Positions 25,326-33,700 are shown, counted from the stretch's first letter. The stretch is 64,000 nt of DNA from Pedobacter arcticus A12 (GCF_000302595.1 NZ_JH947128.1:62001-126000); one strand, 5' to 3'. Notes: generated by a model not told the origin, from the sequence alone. Numbers and translations are program-made.

Positions 25326-27092
25326 ATGAAAATTAAACACGGTCAATTCCTTGGAGATGTAATCGAATCACTGGAAACCAATTCAATATATCATAAAAAG
25401 TTAACTTCTATTGGTGCTACCACATTGGAACTTAGCACTAAACGCCACTCAATTATATTAGAACCTAACGTTCCTGTAATCATTGGCAAAAAGAGTAAAT
25501 CAATACTTGGTGTTCATGAGGGCGTAGGTGTTGACAGGGTTGTAGAATATCTACTTTTTAACAAAGTAAAACATAAAAAGATTTTGGTTACTCCCGAATC
25601 ATTTTATAAAGTTAAGGAGGCGGTTAAGCTTTCTAAGATGAATCTATACGAAGATTTCTTTTTGCTCTTTGATGAGTGTGACAGGATTATAAAGGATATT
25701 GAATTTAGAAATTCCATCCTTCTGCCAATGGATGATTTTTTTAAATTTAAAAACAAGGCTTTTATTTCCGCAACTGCAATCAGACCTTCAGATCCATTAT
25801 TTGATAAGCATGATTTCAAAGATGTTTTAATCCTACCTGATTTTGATTTTAAAAAAGATTTAGAATTGATCACGACAAACAATGTTCAACTTTCTTTGAA
25901 AAAGATACTTCGAGAAGTTGAGAGTGAGAATTATTGCATTTTTCTTAATTCCACCAAATTAATAGGTTCATACGTTAAAAAGTTGGAACTTTTAAACGAA
26001 TCAGCTATTTTTTGTTCAAAAAAAGCAACCTATAATTTTAAAATTGCAAAATTTAAAAATACCCACGAGCATCTAAAAGACTTTAAAAAGTACAATTTTT
26101 TTACAAGTAGATTTTTTAGTGCCGTAGATATTTATATGGATACTCCGCCAGTGGTAATTATGATTTCAGAAATAAAAACTTCACCACACTCGATGATTGA
26201 TCCGTTTACGGATGCAGTCCAAATCGTGGGCAGATTTCGCAAGGGAGTCGGCCGGGTTATTCATATCACCAATCTTGATGACAGTTTGGAAGCAATGACC
26301 AAAGATGAAGTATTCGCTTATTTAAACGGTTGCGAAACGAGCTACAATCAGATTAAATCTTTAAGAAATGGAGCTACTAACAACGGAGCTAAAGACACTT
26401 TGAACGAGGCTTTAAGATTAGTGCCGTTTGCTAATTATCTTAATGAGGACGGGACAAAAAATTTCTATATGCAGGACTATACAGTTCACGATGAAAAGGT
26501 TAAACATTGCTATATAAATAGCAAAAATTTAATTGATGCTTTAGGCATTGAACATTTTAAAGTCAACCATAAAGAAGAAAAATATCCATTGGATGATTTA
26601 GGGAACAAAAAGCTTTCCTCCGGACTTTCCTTGCAAAATATCGTAACTGAAATTGTTAAAACGTTAGATTGGGCATTAACTAATCTAGAAGAATTTACAT
26701 TAGACAATAGAAACGAAGTTTTAATAGAACTGAATAAATATTGGCCGTTTATTGTTCATGCATACAAAGAATTAGGTTCTGAGCTTTTGCTAAAAAACAG
26801 CTATTCAATGAAACAGATTATTAAAACATTGAAAAGAAAAAAACAAACTGGATATAAGTCAAATTTTGAATTTATTGAAGCTTTAAATGATGAACTTCTG
26901 GGGGAAACTGCGCCGACATTTGAACTTTTATCAAAATTTGGGAATATTATTTGTGATTATGACCTTGATTTGAGGCCTTCGCTTAAATCTTTATCAGAAT
27001 ATTTCAAGTTAAGTAAAAGAAAAACCTTAAGATGGACAGCAGGAGTTGAAATGAAAGGTTATACAGTTTTGAAATCTCATTTTACTCAATAA
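25326..27092 (+). CDS. SF2-helicase-like protein with degenerate nucleotide-binding motif I
   Basis: Three superfamily-2 helicase motifs are in the right order and spacing. LLFDECDRI is motif II (DECD at residues 116-119), AFISATAIRP is motif III (SAT at 148-150), and DAVQIVGRFRKGVGR is motif VI (Gln299, Gly302, Arg303, Arg305). A normal Walker A GxGKT is not visible; the segment PVIIGKKSKSI is the closest candidate. The C-terminal 250 residues are helical and unassigned. It may be a helicase or translocase with unusual nucleotide binding, or an inactive relative acting in replication or defence of the element. It stands alone between a terminator and a 393-bp tract without genes. Function is inferred from motifs only. 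Confidence 0.72.
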   Translation: MKIKHGQFLGDVIESLETNSIYHKKLTSIGATTLELSTKRHSIILEPNVPVIIGKKSKSILGVHEGVGVDRVVEYLLFNKVKHKKILVTPESFYKVKEAVKLSKMNLYEDFFLLFDECDRIIKDIEFRNSILLPMDDFFKFKNKAFISATAIRPSDPLFDKHDFKDVLILPDFDFKKDLELITTNNVQLSLKKILREVESENYCIFLNSTKLIGSYVKKLELLNESAIFCSKKATYNFKIAKFKNTHEHLKDFKKYNFFTSRFFSAVDIYMDTPPVVIMISEIKTSPHSMIDPFTDAVQIVGRFRKGVGRVIHITNLDDSLEAMTKDEVFAYLNGCETSYNQIKSLRNGATNNGAKDTLNEALRLVPFANYLNEDGTKNFYMQDYTVHDEKVKHCYINSKNLIDALGIEHFKVNHKEEKYPLDDLGNKKLSSGLSLQNIVTEIVKTLDWALTNLEEFTLDNRNEVLIELNKYWPFIVHAYKELGSELLLKNSYSMKQIIKTLKRKKQTGYKSNFEFIEALNDELLGETAPTFELLSKFGNIICDYDLDLRPSLKSLSEYFKLSKRKTLRWTAGVEMKGYTVLKSHFTQ

Positions 27093-27102
27093 AGATTGAG
27101 AT

Positions 27103-27153
27103 TTTGGGACACTAAATTTTGGGGGTCTATATACCCTTCGATTTACTGTCCCA
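27103..27153. repeat. Concentric inverted repeats TTGGGACA and GGGT
   Basis: Outer arms TTGGGACA (27103-27110) and TGTCCCAA (27146-27153) share a centre near 27128 with inner arms GGGT (27122-27125) and ACCC (27132-27135). Such two-tier dyads usually mark protein-binding sites or cruciforms. It may also terminate the upstream SF2-like gene, whose stop is 11 bases away. Confidence 0.5.
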
Positions 27154-27341
27154 ATTTTAAAATTTTATTTTTTTTAAAAAGTCAAAAATTAAACATACCC
27201 CTGTAGTCGCCGGACATAGACTCTAACAAGATAAACCCCTATCGTATCACTGGGGAAAAATGGTTTCCTTACACTCATTATTATACACCTAATGCCTACA
27301 ATTTGAATTTTTAAAAATCCAAACCGGCAAATCTCAAAAAA

Positions 27342-27391
27342 CAATGAATTTTTAACACGAATAACGTGTGAATCGAACCGGAAATTCATTG
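27342..27391. repeat. Inverted repeat CAATGAATTT with inner ACACG/CGTGT dyad
   Basis: Perfect 10-bp arms CAATGAATTT (27342-27351) and AAATTCATTG (27382-27391) enclose ACACG (27355-27359) and CGTGT (27365-27369). AACCGG occurs near the left arm and again just before the right arm. Function unknown. Confidence 0.5.
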
Positions 27392-27426
27392 ACCCACCTG
27401 TAAATTCTCGATTTCCAAAACATTTC

Positions 27427-27454
27427 AAAGCCTTGGTTTAGCAACCAGGGCTTT
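27427..27454 (+). terminator. Terminator-like hairpin in the leader of the 27486 gene
   Basis: AAAGCCTTGGTT (27427-27438) pairs with AACCAGGGCTTT (27443-27454) with one G-T wobble and a 4-base loop. It ends 31 bases before the start codon. Confidence 0.55.
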
Positions 27455-27485
27455 TCCATTTATTAACATTTTAAATTTTTAAACT

Positions 27486-27812
27486 ATGATTCACTTTGAA
27501 TTTTACAATTTCATTATTCCAATTAAGACGTTGGATGAAAAGTATCCTGGTAAACTCAGATACTTTATTAAAGATGTTCCAAACAACACCTATACAGATG
27601 ATGGTCAGCTTGCATCTGTTAGATTCTTAAGCCTTGAAGAAGTCAATGACTTTGTTGATTTGGTTGCCAAGAAAGGTCTGCATTTCCATAGAATGGATTT
27701 TATGAGTGATGATTTTACAGTTTGCACCAGTTTAGGAATGTGGTGGAAAGTAAAATGGCTCAATTACCATATAGGAATATGTTCTTATAACGAATTACAA
27801 AATAGTATTTAA
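27486..27812 (+). CDS. Small island protein of unknown function, 108 residues
   Basis: No family recognised. The protein is mixed alpha/beta, with IHFEFYNFIIPIKTLDEKYPG at the start, a central LSLEEVNDFVDLVAKKGLHF helix and a C-terminal MWWKVKWLNYHIGICSYNE segment rich in Trp and Tyr. No signal peptide. It is followed after a short hairpin by another small gene, with which it may be co-expressed. The leader hairpin and small size resemble other single units in the left part of the island. Confidence 0.7.
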   Translation: MIHFEFYNFIIPIKTLDEKYPGKLRYFIKDVPNNTYTDDGQLASVRFLSLEEVNDFVDLVAKKGLHFHRMDFMSDDFTVCTSLGMWWKVKWLNYHIGICSYNELQNSI

Positions 27813-27822
27813 CTCAAATCAT

Positions 27823-27852
27823 GCCTTATCGATGTTCTCTCATTGATAAGGC
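27823..27852 (+). terminator. Hairpin between two small island genes, in the leader of the second
   Basis: GCCTTATCGATG (27823-27834) and CATTGATAAGGC (27841-27852) pair over 12 positions with one G-T wobble, followed by TTTACTT. It lies 22 bases before the ATG at 27875. It can end the first gene's mRNA or attenuate the second. Confidence 0.6.
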
Positions 27853-27874
27853 TTTACTTATTAATTATATTATC

Positions 27875-28246
27875 ATGGAAAATCTAACAGATCAAAGCAC
27901 AGCGTCTGAGTATTTAAAAGAATTTATAGAAGATTTCTTTGCATCAAAGCTGAGTACGGTTGAAATATCTTACTCCCAAAATATCTTTATAATAGACCAC
28001 AAAGATGCTTTGTTTATACCACCTCTGGAAGAATACGAAAAGGTTATTAACAGCCCTGATAAATTTGACAGCTCTACAATCGCTACTCATCAAATGATGC
28101 TTGAAAGTTATATAGAGAGGGTTAAATTCGGTCATTTACAAATGCTCCATACTTCTCTGCTAACTAGAATAGCACAGATAAAAACTGTTGAAGTAAGAAT
28201 AAAGGGTAAATTTTATTTTACAATTACAGAGCAAGAGCTTTACTAA
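27875..28246 (+). CDS. Small island protein of unknown function, 123 residues
   Basis: No family recognised. It is a soluble alpha/beta protein starting ENLTDQSTASEYLKEFIEDFF with a helical middle (SSTIATHQMMLESYIERVKFGHLQML) and a short beta end (VEVRIKGKFYFTITEQEL). The frame is open upstream to an ATG at 27821, but that would place the hairpin arms inside the coding region, so the ATG at 27875 is preferred. It converges on the XRE gene across a shared terminator. Confidence 0.68.
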   Translation: MENLTDQSTASEYLKEFIEDFFASKLSTVEISYSQNIFIIDHKDALFIPPLEEYEKVINSPDKFDSSTIATHQMMLESYIERVKFGHLQMLHTSLLTRIAQIKTVEVRIKGKFYFTITEQELY

Positions 28247-28325
28247 GTGAGCAATTGATGCAATTAAAAGTCGCATTGATTTATCTCTTACCAATCTTTT
28301 AAAAATTCAAATTTTAATCAAGAAT

Positions 28326-28366
28326 CTATTATTGACCTTTTGCAATTTAAAGGAGGTCAATAATAG
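28326..28366. terminator. Bidirectional terminator between the 27875 gene and the XRE gene
   Basis: Perfect 13-bp arms CTATTATTGACCT (28326-28338) and AGGTCAATAATAG (28354-28366) with a T-tract on the + side. The right arm overlaps the TGA stop of the XRE gene (28357-28359), so the same bases encode its last residues and terminate both transcripts. Confidence 0.85.
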
Positions 28367-28596
28367 TTTTCAGGCAGAAACTCTTTAGGAGAGCAATCGA
28401 AAATCTTCGATAATTTATTTAGATGATTAAGATTGTATTTTGCTGGATATTTAGTGCTTTCCACTTGTCCAATAAAACCATTTGATACGTCTAATTTGAC
28501 TGCAAGTTCAGATTGAGAGAGATTAAACTGCTCTCTTTTCTCTTTAACCTTTTCAATCACGAAGAGCTCTATATCCGATTTCAAAGGCTTATTCAT
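28357..28596 (-). CDS. XRE-family helix-turn-helix regulator
   Basis: The 79-residue protein is essentially one HTH_3/XRE domain: VKEKREQFNLSQSELAVKLDVSNGFIGQVESTKYPAKYNLNHLNKLSKIFDCSPKEFL, with the recognition helix around SNGFIGQVES. It should act as a dimeric DNA-binding repressor. It is divergent from the gene at 28682, and a palindromic operator-like site lies between them, so autoregulation and control of the neighbour are likely. Comparable small XRE proteins often govern mobile elements and defence units. Confidence 0.9.
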   Translation of the reverse strand: MNKPLKSDIELFVIEKVKEKREQFNLSQSELAVKLDVSNGFIGQVESTKYPAKYNLNHLNKLSKIFDCSPKEFLPENYY

Positions 28597-28629
28597 CAGA
28601 TACTAAGGACTGAAAAGAAAACGCACCCT

Positions 28630-28651
28630 TTACTTAGTAATAGCTAAGTAA
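28630..28651. promoter_or_regulatory. Palindromic operator between the XRE gene and the divergent 28682 gene
   Basis: Perfect 8-bp arms TTACTTAG (28630-28637) and CTAAGTAA (28644-28651) separated by TAATAG, with further TTAC/GTAA-like half sites to 28672. Location 34 bases from the XRE start and 31 bases from the start of the divergent gene is typical for an autoregulatory operator. Confidence 0.65.
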
Positions 28652-28681
28652 TTATTACTTTTACTAAATCAAACCAAACTT

Positions 28682-29053
28682 ATGCTACAGAAAACCCTAT
28701 TAATGATTGCGCTATGCGTAGTGAGCTATGCATCTAAAGCTCAATTTATGGAGTACGAACCTTTACCGCTCCCAAATCAAAACTCTCAACCAAAAGAAAA
28801 TAAGGCTGAGGTAACCATTGTAAATGCATACATACTTAACGGAGAGAACCAACCCATTAAGGTTAAACTTAAAGTCACTCAGTCGAGATATGGGATTTAC
28901 GTTAAGGCATTTAAAAGATTGACTGATGAATATTGGTTGGAATACGGAAATTTATCACATCAAGCATCTAAAGTTTATTCAGGTTCGGAGTTATCAAAGT
29001 ATTTCGAATACGAGGTTTATATTCCATCCTTACAAAAGAAAGTTTACTTCTAA
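28682..29053 (+). CDS. Small secreted or periplasmic protein of unknown function
   Basis: The 123-residue product has a clear signal peptide (LQKTLLMIALCVVSYASKA, cut before Gln). It then has a proline-rich linker (YEPLPLPNQNSQPKEN) and a beta-rich domain of about 85 residues (VTIVNAYILNGENQPIKVKLKVTQ...). No family recognised. It is divergent from the XRE gene across the operator, so probably repressed by it. It is the only exported protein in the island and may act at the cell envelope (inference). Confidence 0.7.
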   Translation: MLQKTLLMIALCVVSYASKAQFMEYEPLPLPNQNSQPKENKAEVTIVNAYILNGENQPIKVKLKVTQSRYGIYVKAFKRLTDEYWLEYGNLSHQASKVYSGSELSKYFEYEVYIPSLQKKVYF

Positions 29054-29063
29054 TTTTATAGTA

Positions 29064-29615
29064 ATGAGACAAATAGAATATGAAGTTTTATGCAAAAAAT
29101 GCAATACATTCTGGGATTGTAATTGTGTAATCAGTGTGCCTCCATCACAGGTAAGGTCTAGTATGCAAAAATTGCATGATTCAGATAATTGTGTTAATTG
29201 TGGAAGTAACGGGTATCTAGAAATATTATCTATTGAGGATCCAAATCAAAACAGCCTTACCTCTTACAACTTGATGTTGTCGATTATTATGAAATTGAAA
29301 TCATTTTATTTTAAAAAATCCTACGGATTTTCAAAAACTGATTTCGATAAAGCAGAAGATTCATTAGTTGGTAAAATCAGTTTTTTTAAAGGAAGTGAAA
29401 TGATGATTACCTATGAATTGTCAGCCGTGAGAATGGATAAATTTGATAGGATTATTTCTATTCAAGTGATTGGAAAAAAAGAAGAAATTGATGAGGTAGA
29501 ACAAATAATTTCGTACGAAGGTCACAACTTTATGAAACTACCAGTTATGGGATGTTCACTTAGTGAATTGCCAGATGAAGAGGCTGTGCTAATGATAATG
29601 TTAAGCAAATATTGA
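29064..29615 (+). CDS. Island protein with N-terminal cysteine cluster, 183 residues
   Basis: The N-terminus has CKKCNTFWDCNC and later DNCVNCGSN. CxxC pairs about 40 residues apart suggest a small zinc ribbon. A basic helical middle (IMKLKSFYFKKSYGFSKTDFDKAEDS) and a C-terminal alpha/beta part follow. The frame is open further 5' to 28926, but that part overlaps the previous gene in another frame. The ATG at 29064, 10 bases after the previous stop, starts directly before the Cys cluster. Possibly a nucleic-acid-binding accessory; function unknown. It is probably co-transcribed with the secreted protein gene. Confidence 0.68.
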   Translation: MRQIEYEVLCKKCNTFWDCNCVISVPPSQVRSSMQKLHDSDNCVNCGSNGYLEILSIEDPNQNSLTSYNLMLSIIMKLKSFYFKKSYGFSKTDFDKAEDSLVGKISFFKGSEMMITYELSAVRMDKFDRIISIQVIGKKEEIDEVEQIISYEGHNFMKLPVMGCSLSELPDEEAVLMIMLSKY

Positions 29616-30376
29616 AAATCCCAAACCTTACCATTCCCACTTTTGGTCCATACGACGGAAATGGTAAGGCTTGGTCTTTAATTGGTGCAAGGGAAGAAAG
29701 TTCCTTCTTCTTTAAAAAGGGGCATTGCTTAAAGTTTTTGGTTCTGTGTTTCATAGGTTGGGACAGTGCCAGTACATTAGGTAAAAAGGCATTCGCAAAG
29801 GCTACGAACGCACATAGAACGCCAAATTCGTTGCGTTGATTAGTCTTGCAGACACATCAACTTCACTACTCCACTACGTTCCGCAATTTGTCATTCTAGA
29901 TGCCAAGTTCTCCGGTTTGCTCATAGATACTCCCCTTAGATTTATTGGATATTCGCTAACGTTCATGAAAAATTCACTGTCTCTCATACCCCATAAATCT
30001 AACCGTATCTATAGTTCTGCGAGCCTTGCGTTTTCGTTCAAGCTTCGTCTTTGTCATGGTTATTGGAGCAATAACACACGCCAAAAGCCTTGTGTTGAAA
30101 AAACATATCTTGTTGCCCGTTTTTACAAAACTCCTGCAACAAGAACTTTCACTCTTCTCGCAATGCTGACTCGCGAGGTTTGTGCTGTCAATTAAGATTT
30201 GTGAAATTTTAAATGAAAGAAATTAGTTTCGATAGTTTATAATTTTTTACCTTAGAAAACAGAAATTTTTAAACCCAAGAAAGCTTTTCAATGATAGATG
30301 GGTTTTAGAGGGTTATTGCACATATATTAGCTGATTTCATATTAAAGAAACACTCCAACATAAATAGAAAATATAA
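29616..30376. other. 760-bp tract without genes upstream of the reverse transcriptase; candidate structured RNA or element relic
   Basis: Frames exist here, but their translations look like translated non-coding sequence. From 29616 to about 30195 the base composition is visibly less AT-rich than the island genes on both sides, which suggests a different origin. It holds a 15-bp imperfect hairpin (29621-29674), TCTTGTTGC/GCAACAAGA arms (30108-30116 and 30136-30144) and an AAACCCA/TGGGTTT hairpin (30271-30305). Because some defence RTs use an upstream non-coding RNA template, this is the natural place to look for one. An alternative is the remnant of another mobile element. Confidence 0.5.
29621..29674. 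repeat. Long imperfect hairpin at the start of the pre-RT tract
   Basis: The 15-base arms at 29621-29635 (CCAAACCTTACCATT) and 29660-29674 (AATGGTAAGGCTTGG) are complementary except for one A-C pair, with a 24-base loop. There is no U-tract on the + strand. On the minus strand a short T-stretch follows, so it could be the end of a minus-strand transcript or part of a structured RNA. Confidence 0.6.
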
Positions 30377-33300
30377 ATGGCATTTGAATTAACAGATATC
30401 AAGGAGGCATATAAGAAACTGAAAACTTATATCTACTATGATAATACCGATATTATTTTAAGAAGAAAGTTGGTTGAGTTTGAAACAAATTTGACTAAAG
30501 ATTTCAATTCAATATTTAGGGCGAGTGAGAAACCTTATCGAACAGGGAATGAACTGGATATTTTTAAAAATGATTTTGGTATCCCTCAATCAGTTGAGAG
30601 TAAATTACAGATTTTCACCAATGAATTAAACAATTACAACCGTTCTAAAGATTTTTTTGATTTTTTTTTAAATAAAATTGACGCAAACCTTTATCCGAAA
30701 AAATATGAGAAAACCGAAAAAGCAGATAATTTAATTACTAACCAAAGAATTAAAAAAGAATATCCAATTGAAAGACTTACGGCATTTATAGATGCGCCAA
30801 TCGAAATACATTTAATTTCTGTTCTTTGGACCATTCATTATGGAGCAACAATGGACTCAAAACTTAGTAGTAATTGTATCGGAAATAGATTATTATTGAG
30901 CAAAGACAAAAAAAACATTGTCAATGGTTCAGGATTGTTCAAACCTTACTTCAAACAATATCAACAGTGGAGAGACGAGTCTGTCAATATTGCTCAAGAA
31001 TTAATAAAAAAGGAACGAGATGTCCTATTTCTCAATCTAGATATTAAAGATTACTTTCATTCTGTTCGAATACGAAATGAGGTAATTCATAGTGAAGATA
31101 AAACCCATTATATAACAGCTCATAATAATTTAAATAAGCTATTTTTAAAAACGCATCATATTTATACAGAAAAGATTTCAAAACAATATCAACAACCTTA
31201 TGACTTTTCTTCTGAATTAGAACGTAATGACAACAATGAACTCCTCGAATTTATATTACCTATTGGTCTGCTATCTTCATTCGTTCTTGCAAATGATTAT
31301 TTAAAAGACTTTGATAAAAGAATCGTTGAGAAATATAAACCGGCATATTACGGTAGATATGTAGATGATATTTTATTAGTCCTTGCCGACCCTAATCCTT
31401 ATTCAAGCGATGAAGAAGAGAATGAAGATTTTAAATTTTCATTTACTGAATACAAAAGCAGGATTAAAAAGAAATATAATAATGTTGAAAATGTTCATTA
31501 TAAAATCACTTTTGAAGAAGAAACTCTTAGTGAAATTGAGAAATATGTTATATCTAACTTTAGCCCTTTAATTAACCTTATTGACTCTCCTTTTACGAAA
31601 GATTCAAACGACCCTAAAGGACGAGTTTTTAAAATAAATGGTAAGAAATCATTATTCTGCCAAAGTGAAAAAACCCTTCTTTATTACTTTGATGCCGAGG
31701 AATCAGATATGGTAATAAATAAATTAAAAAGAGAGTTAGAAGAGAGAACTAGCGAATTTAGAGATTTACCAAGTCACGATAACTCTTTAGGGGAATTTGA
31801 AATGAGTGCGTATCATTTGGATTATAATGGAACAGAAGGAAAGATTAAAACTCTTCAAGATTATAAAGAGAATAGATATGGATTAACTTTATTTCTCTCT
31901 AATCAAATATTCAGTTCTTTAAACCATGAGCGTAATATTTCAGAAAAAGAAAAAAATCAAGTTCTTAAATTCTTTAAAGGCTCTACTTGTCTGGAGTTTT
32001 ATCGTTTATGGGAACGTATTTTTACTTATTTCTTGGTTAACAAAGAACCAAAATCGTACATCGATTTTTATATTCATTGTGCCGAGCAAATAGATAATAT
32101 TGGAAAAAAAGATATGAGATTTATTGAAGGCACAACAGTAGAGTATTCTATTGTTCAAAAATCAATGGCTGAATATTTAGATTGCGCACACGAACTAACT
32201 ATTTCATTAAATCCAATGTTCTTGAATCAAAGCAGAGATGTTGAATTACACTTTGATTTTAAAACTAAAGAATTATCTAATTCACTGTTAGTTTATTATA
32301 TGAACAATACAGAGGTTACAAAATCGAATTCAGGTTGGCAAAATAGATTCCGGGAGACAAATATGATTAGGCATCAATATGTTTCGACTCCATTATTAAA
32401 TTACACTAAAGAAGCTAAAAAAGGTTACAGCAACCTATTAAAACTCCAATTAGACGTTGAAATATTTGAATTAGATGATGAGTTAATAAAAAACTCGCCG
32501 AGACCAATAAAGTTCTGGGAATGTTGTTTTGCTTCAACTTTTTCAGAATTATCTAGATTTAATAAATCAAAATTAAAAGAAGAAAATGGGTATCACTTTA
32601 CAAATATTTTAGGACCTATAATTAAAACTGAAGAAGCCAATTTAATTACGAAGGAAACTACAAGAGAGGAATACTATTTAGATTACGCTTTTGATGTTTA
32701 TGTGAATGGTAATTCAAATCATTTACCCCACTATATTTTAAGCGATAAAAATTTAAAATCTAGCTTTTTTAACTTAGTAAATCGAGATAAAAATCTAGAT
32801 AACAAGAATCAGCTTAAGGAGTTTCGTATAAATTCGAAAGACAAAATTAAGGAGCCTAGTATTTCATTTGCCAATACAGAAGTAACAGAGGATAATATTG
32901 TTAAAGGTGTCAGAAATGAACCAAATTTGTCGATAGAAAGATACCAGCGTTTAGCTTTAATCTTAAATCAAGCCAGAAAAGAAAATTCGGATATAGTGTT
33001 ATTCCCTGAATTTTTCATCCCAATAAATCTACTTTCAAGCTTAGCACGCTATTCTCAAAAAAATCAAACTTTAGTAATTTCTGGATTAGAACATATTATT
33101 TCTAACAAAACTGCATTTAATTTTGTAGCCACTATTCTTCCTGTTGAGATAAACGGAATAAAGGACGCAACTGTCGTTTTTAGATTAAAAAATCATTACG
33201 CACCCGTTGAAGAATTTCTAATATCTCAAAACCATTTAACTGTTCCAAAACCAGCTATTAGTAGATATGATATTTTCAATTGGAAAAATATATATTTTTC

Positions 33301-33700
33301 TGTATTCTATTGTTTTGAGTTAGCCGATTTGGAGCATAGAAGCTTATTGAGAAGTAAAATAGACTTATTAATTGCTTTAGAGTGGAACAAAGACACTCCA
33401 TATTTTGCTAACATTATTGAGGCTAGTGCAAGAGACTTGCATTGTTATGTTGCACAAGTAAACACGAGTCAATTTGGAGATACTAGGCTAACTCAACCCA
33501 CGGAAACAGCAGTAAAAGATTTACTAAGATTAAAAGGTGGTACTAATGATGCCATTCTTGTTTCCAAATTAAATATCCAGAAACTTAGAGAGTTCCAGCG
33601 CAAAAAGTTTTTTGTCTCAAATAAAACCTTTAAACCACTTCCTCCGAATTTTTCAATTGATGAAATTCTAAAAAGAATTAAAAACGAAAATATTACTTAA
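30377..33700 (+). CDS. Reverse transcriptase-nitrilase fusion, DRT type 1 (UG1)-like antiphage protein
   Basis: The 1107-residue protein combines two enzymes. The N-terminal half is a reverse transcriptase: motif A LNLDIKDYFHSV (Asp222), LPIGLLSSFVLANDYL as the template-contact motif, and the polymerase box YGRYVDDILLV (Tyr328-Asp331). The C-terminal about 250 residues are a carbon-nitrogen hydrolase. Its triad is Glu878 (VLFPEFF), Lys938 (FRLKNHYAPVEE) and Cys979 (FYCFELADLE). Both active sites look intact. Family knowledge: RT-nitrilase fusions of unknown-group 1 are antiphage DRT type 1 proteins; some other unknown-group RTs also carry nitrilases, so class assignment needs a tree. The middle 400 residues are helical and unassigned. 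It starts a cassette with the next two genes (46- and 33-base gaps). Confidence 0.92.
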   Translation: MAFELTDIKEAYKKLKTYIYYDNTDIILRRKLVEFETNLTKDFNSIFRASEKPYRTGNELDIFKNDFGIPQSVESKLQIFTNELNNYNRSKDFFDFFLNKIDANLYPKKYEKTEKADNLITNQRIKKEYPIERLTAFIDAPIEIHLISVLWTIHYGATMDSKLSSNCIGNRLLLSKDKKNIVNGSGLFKPYFKQYQQWRDESVNIAQELIKKERDVLFLNLDIKDYFHSVRIRNEVIHSEDKTHYITAHNNLNKLFLKTHHIYTEKISKQYQQPYDFSSELERNDNNELLEFILPIGLLSSFVLANDYLKDFDKRIVEKYKPAYYGRYVDDILLVLADPNPYSSDEEENEDFKFSFTEYKSRIKKKYNNVENVHYKITFEEETLSEIEKYVISNFSPLINLIDSPFTKDSNDPKGRVFKINGKKSLFCQSEKTLLYYFDAEESDMVINKLKRELEERTSEFRDLPSHDNSLGEFEMSAYHLDYNGTEGKIKTLQDYKENRYGLTLFLSNQIFSSLNHERNISEKEKNQVLKFFKGSTCLEFYRLWERIFTYFLVNKEPKSYIDFYIHCAEQIDNIGKKDMRFIEGTTVEYSIVQKSMAEYLDCAHELTISLNPMFLNQSRDVELHFDFKTKELSNSLLVYYMNNTEVTKSNSGWQNRFRETNMIRHQYVSTPLLNYTKEAKKGYSNLLKLQLDVEIFELDDELIKNSPRPIKFWECCFASTFSELSRFNKSKLKEENGYHFTNILGPIIKTEEANLITKETTREEYYLDYAFDVYVNGNSNHLPHYILSDKNLKSSFFNLVNRDKNLDNKNQLKEFRINSKDKIKEPSISFANTEVTEDNIVKGVRNEPNLSIERYQRLALILNQARKENSDIVLFPEFFIPINLLSSLARYSQKNQTLVISGLEHIISNKTAFNFVATILPVEINGIKDATVVFRLKNHYAPVEEFLISQNHLTVPKPAISRYDIFNWKNIYFSVFYCFELADLEHRSLLRSKIDLLIALEWNKDTPYFANIIEASARDLHCYVAQVNTSQFGDTRLTQPTETAVKDLLRLKGGTNDAILVSKLNIQKLREFQRKKFFVSNKTFKPLPPNFSIDEILKRIKNENIT

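Larger units (their letters stand above)
27093..27485. other. Intergenic tract with nested inverted repeats, possible origin or transfer site
   Basis: No supported gene is seen. Contents in order: concentric inverted repeats at 27103-27153, a patch of short C- and G-rich motifs (27196-27250), nested inverted repeats at 27342-27391, and a terminator-like hairpin (27427-27454) in the leader of the next gene. The density of dyads is higher than elsewhere in the island. An origin of replication or oriT-like site is possible but unproven. Confidence 0.5.

Noticed and set aside
28926-29063. Extended start of the cysteine-cluster protein inside the preceding gene
   Set aside because: It overlaps the secreted-protein gene in another frame; the ATG at 29064 starts just before the Cys motif.
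29612-30195. Two overlapping-looking frames of 75 and 119 codons before the RT gene
   Set aside because: Composition is unlike proteins, codon choice differs from neighbours, and the region is full of inverted repeats; treated as non-coding.
30377-33700. Group II intron maturase or retron RT
   Set aside because: No maturase X domain, no intron RNA domains V/VI near the gene and no msr/msd pattern; the nitrilase fusion points to a defence RT.
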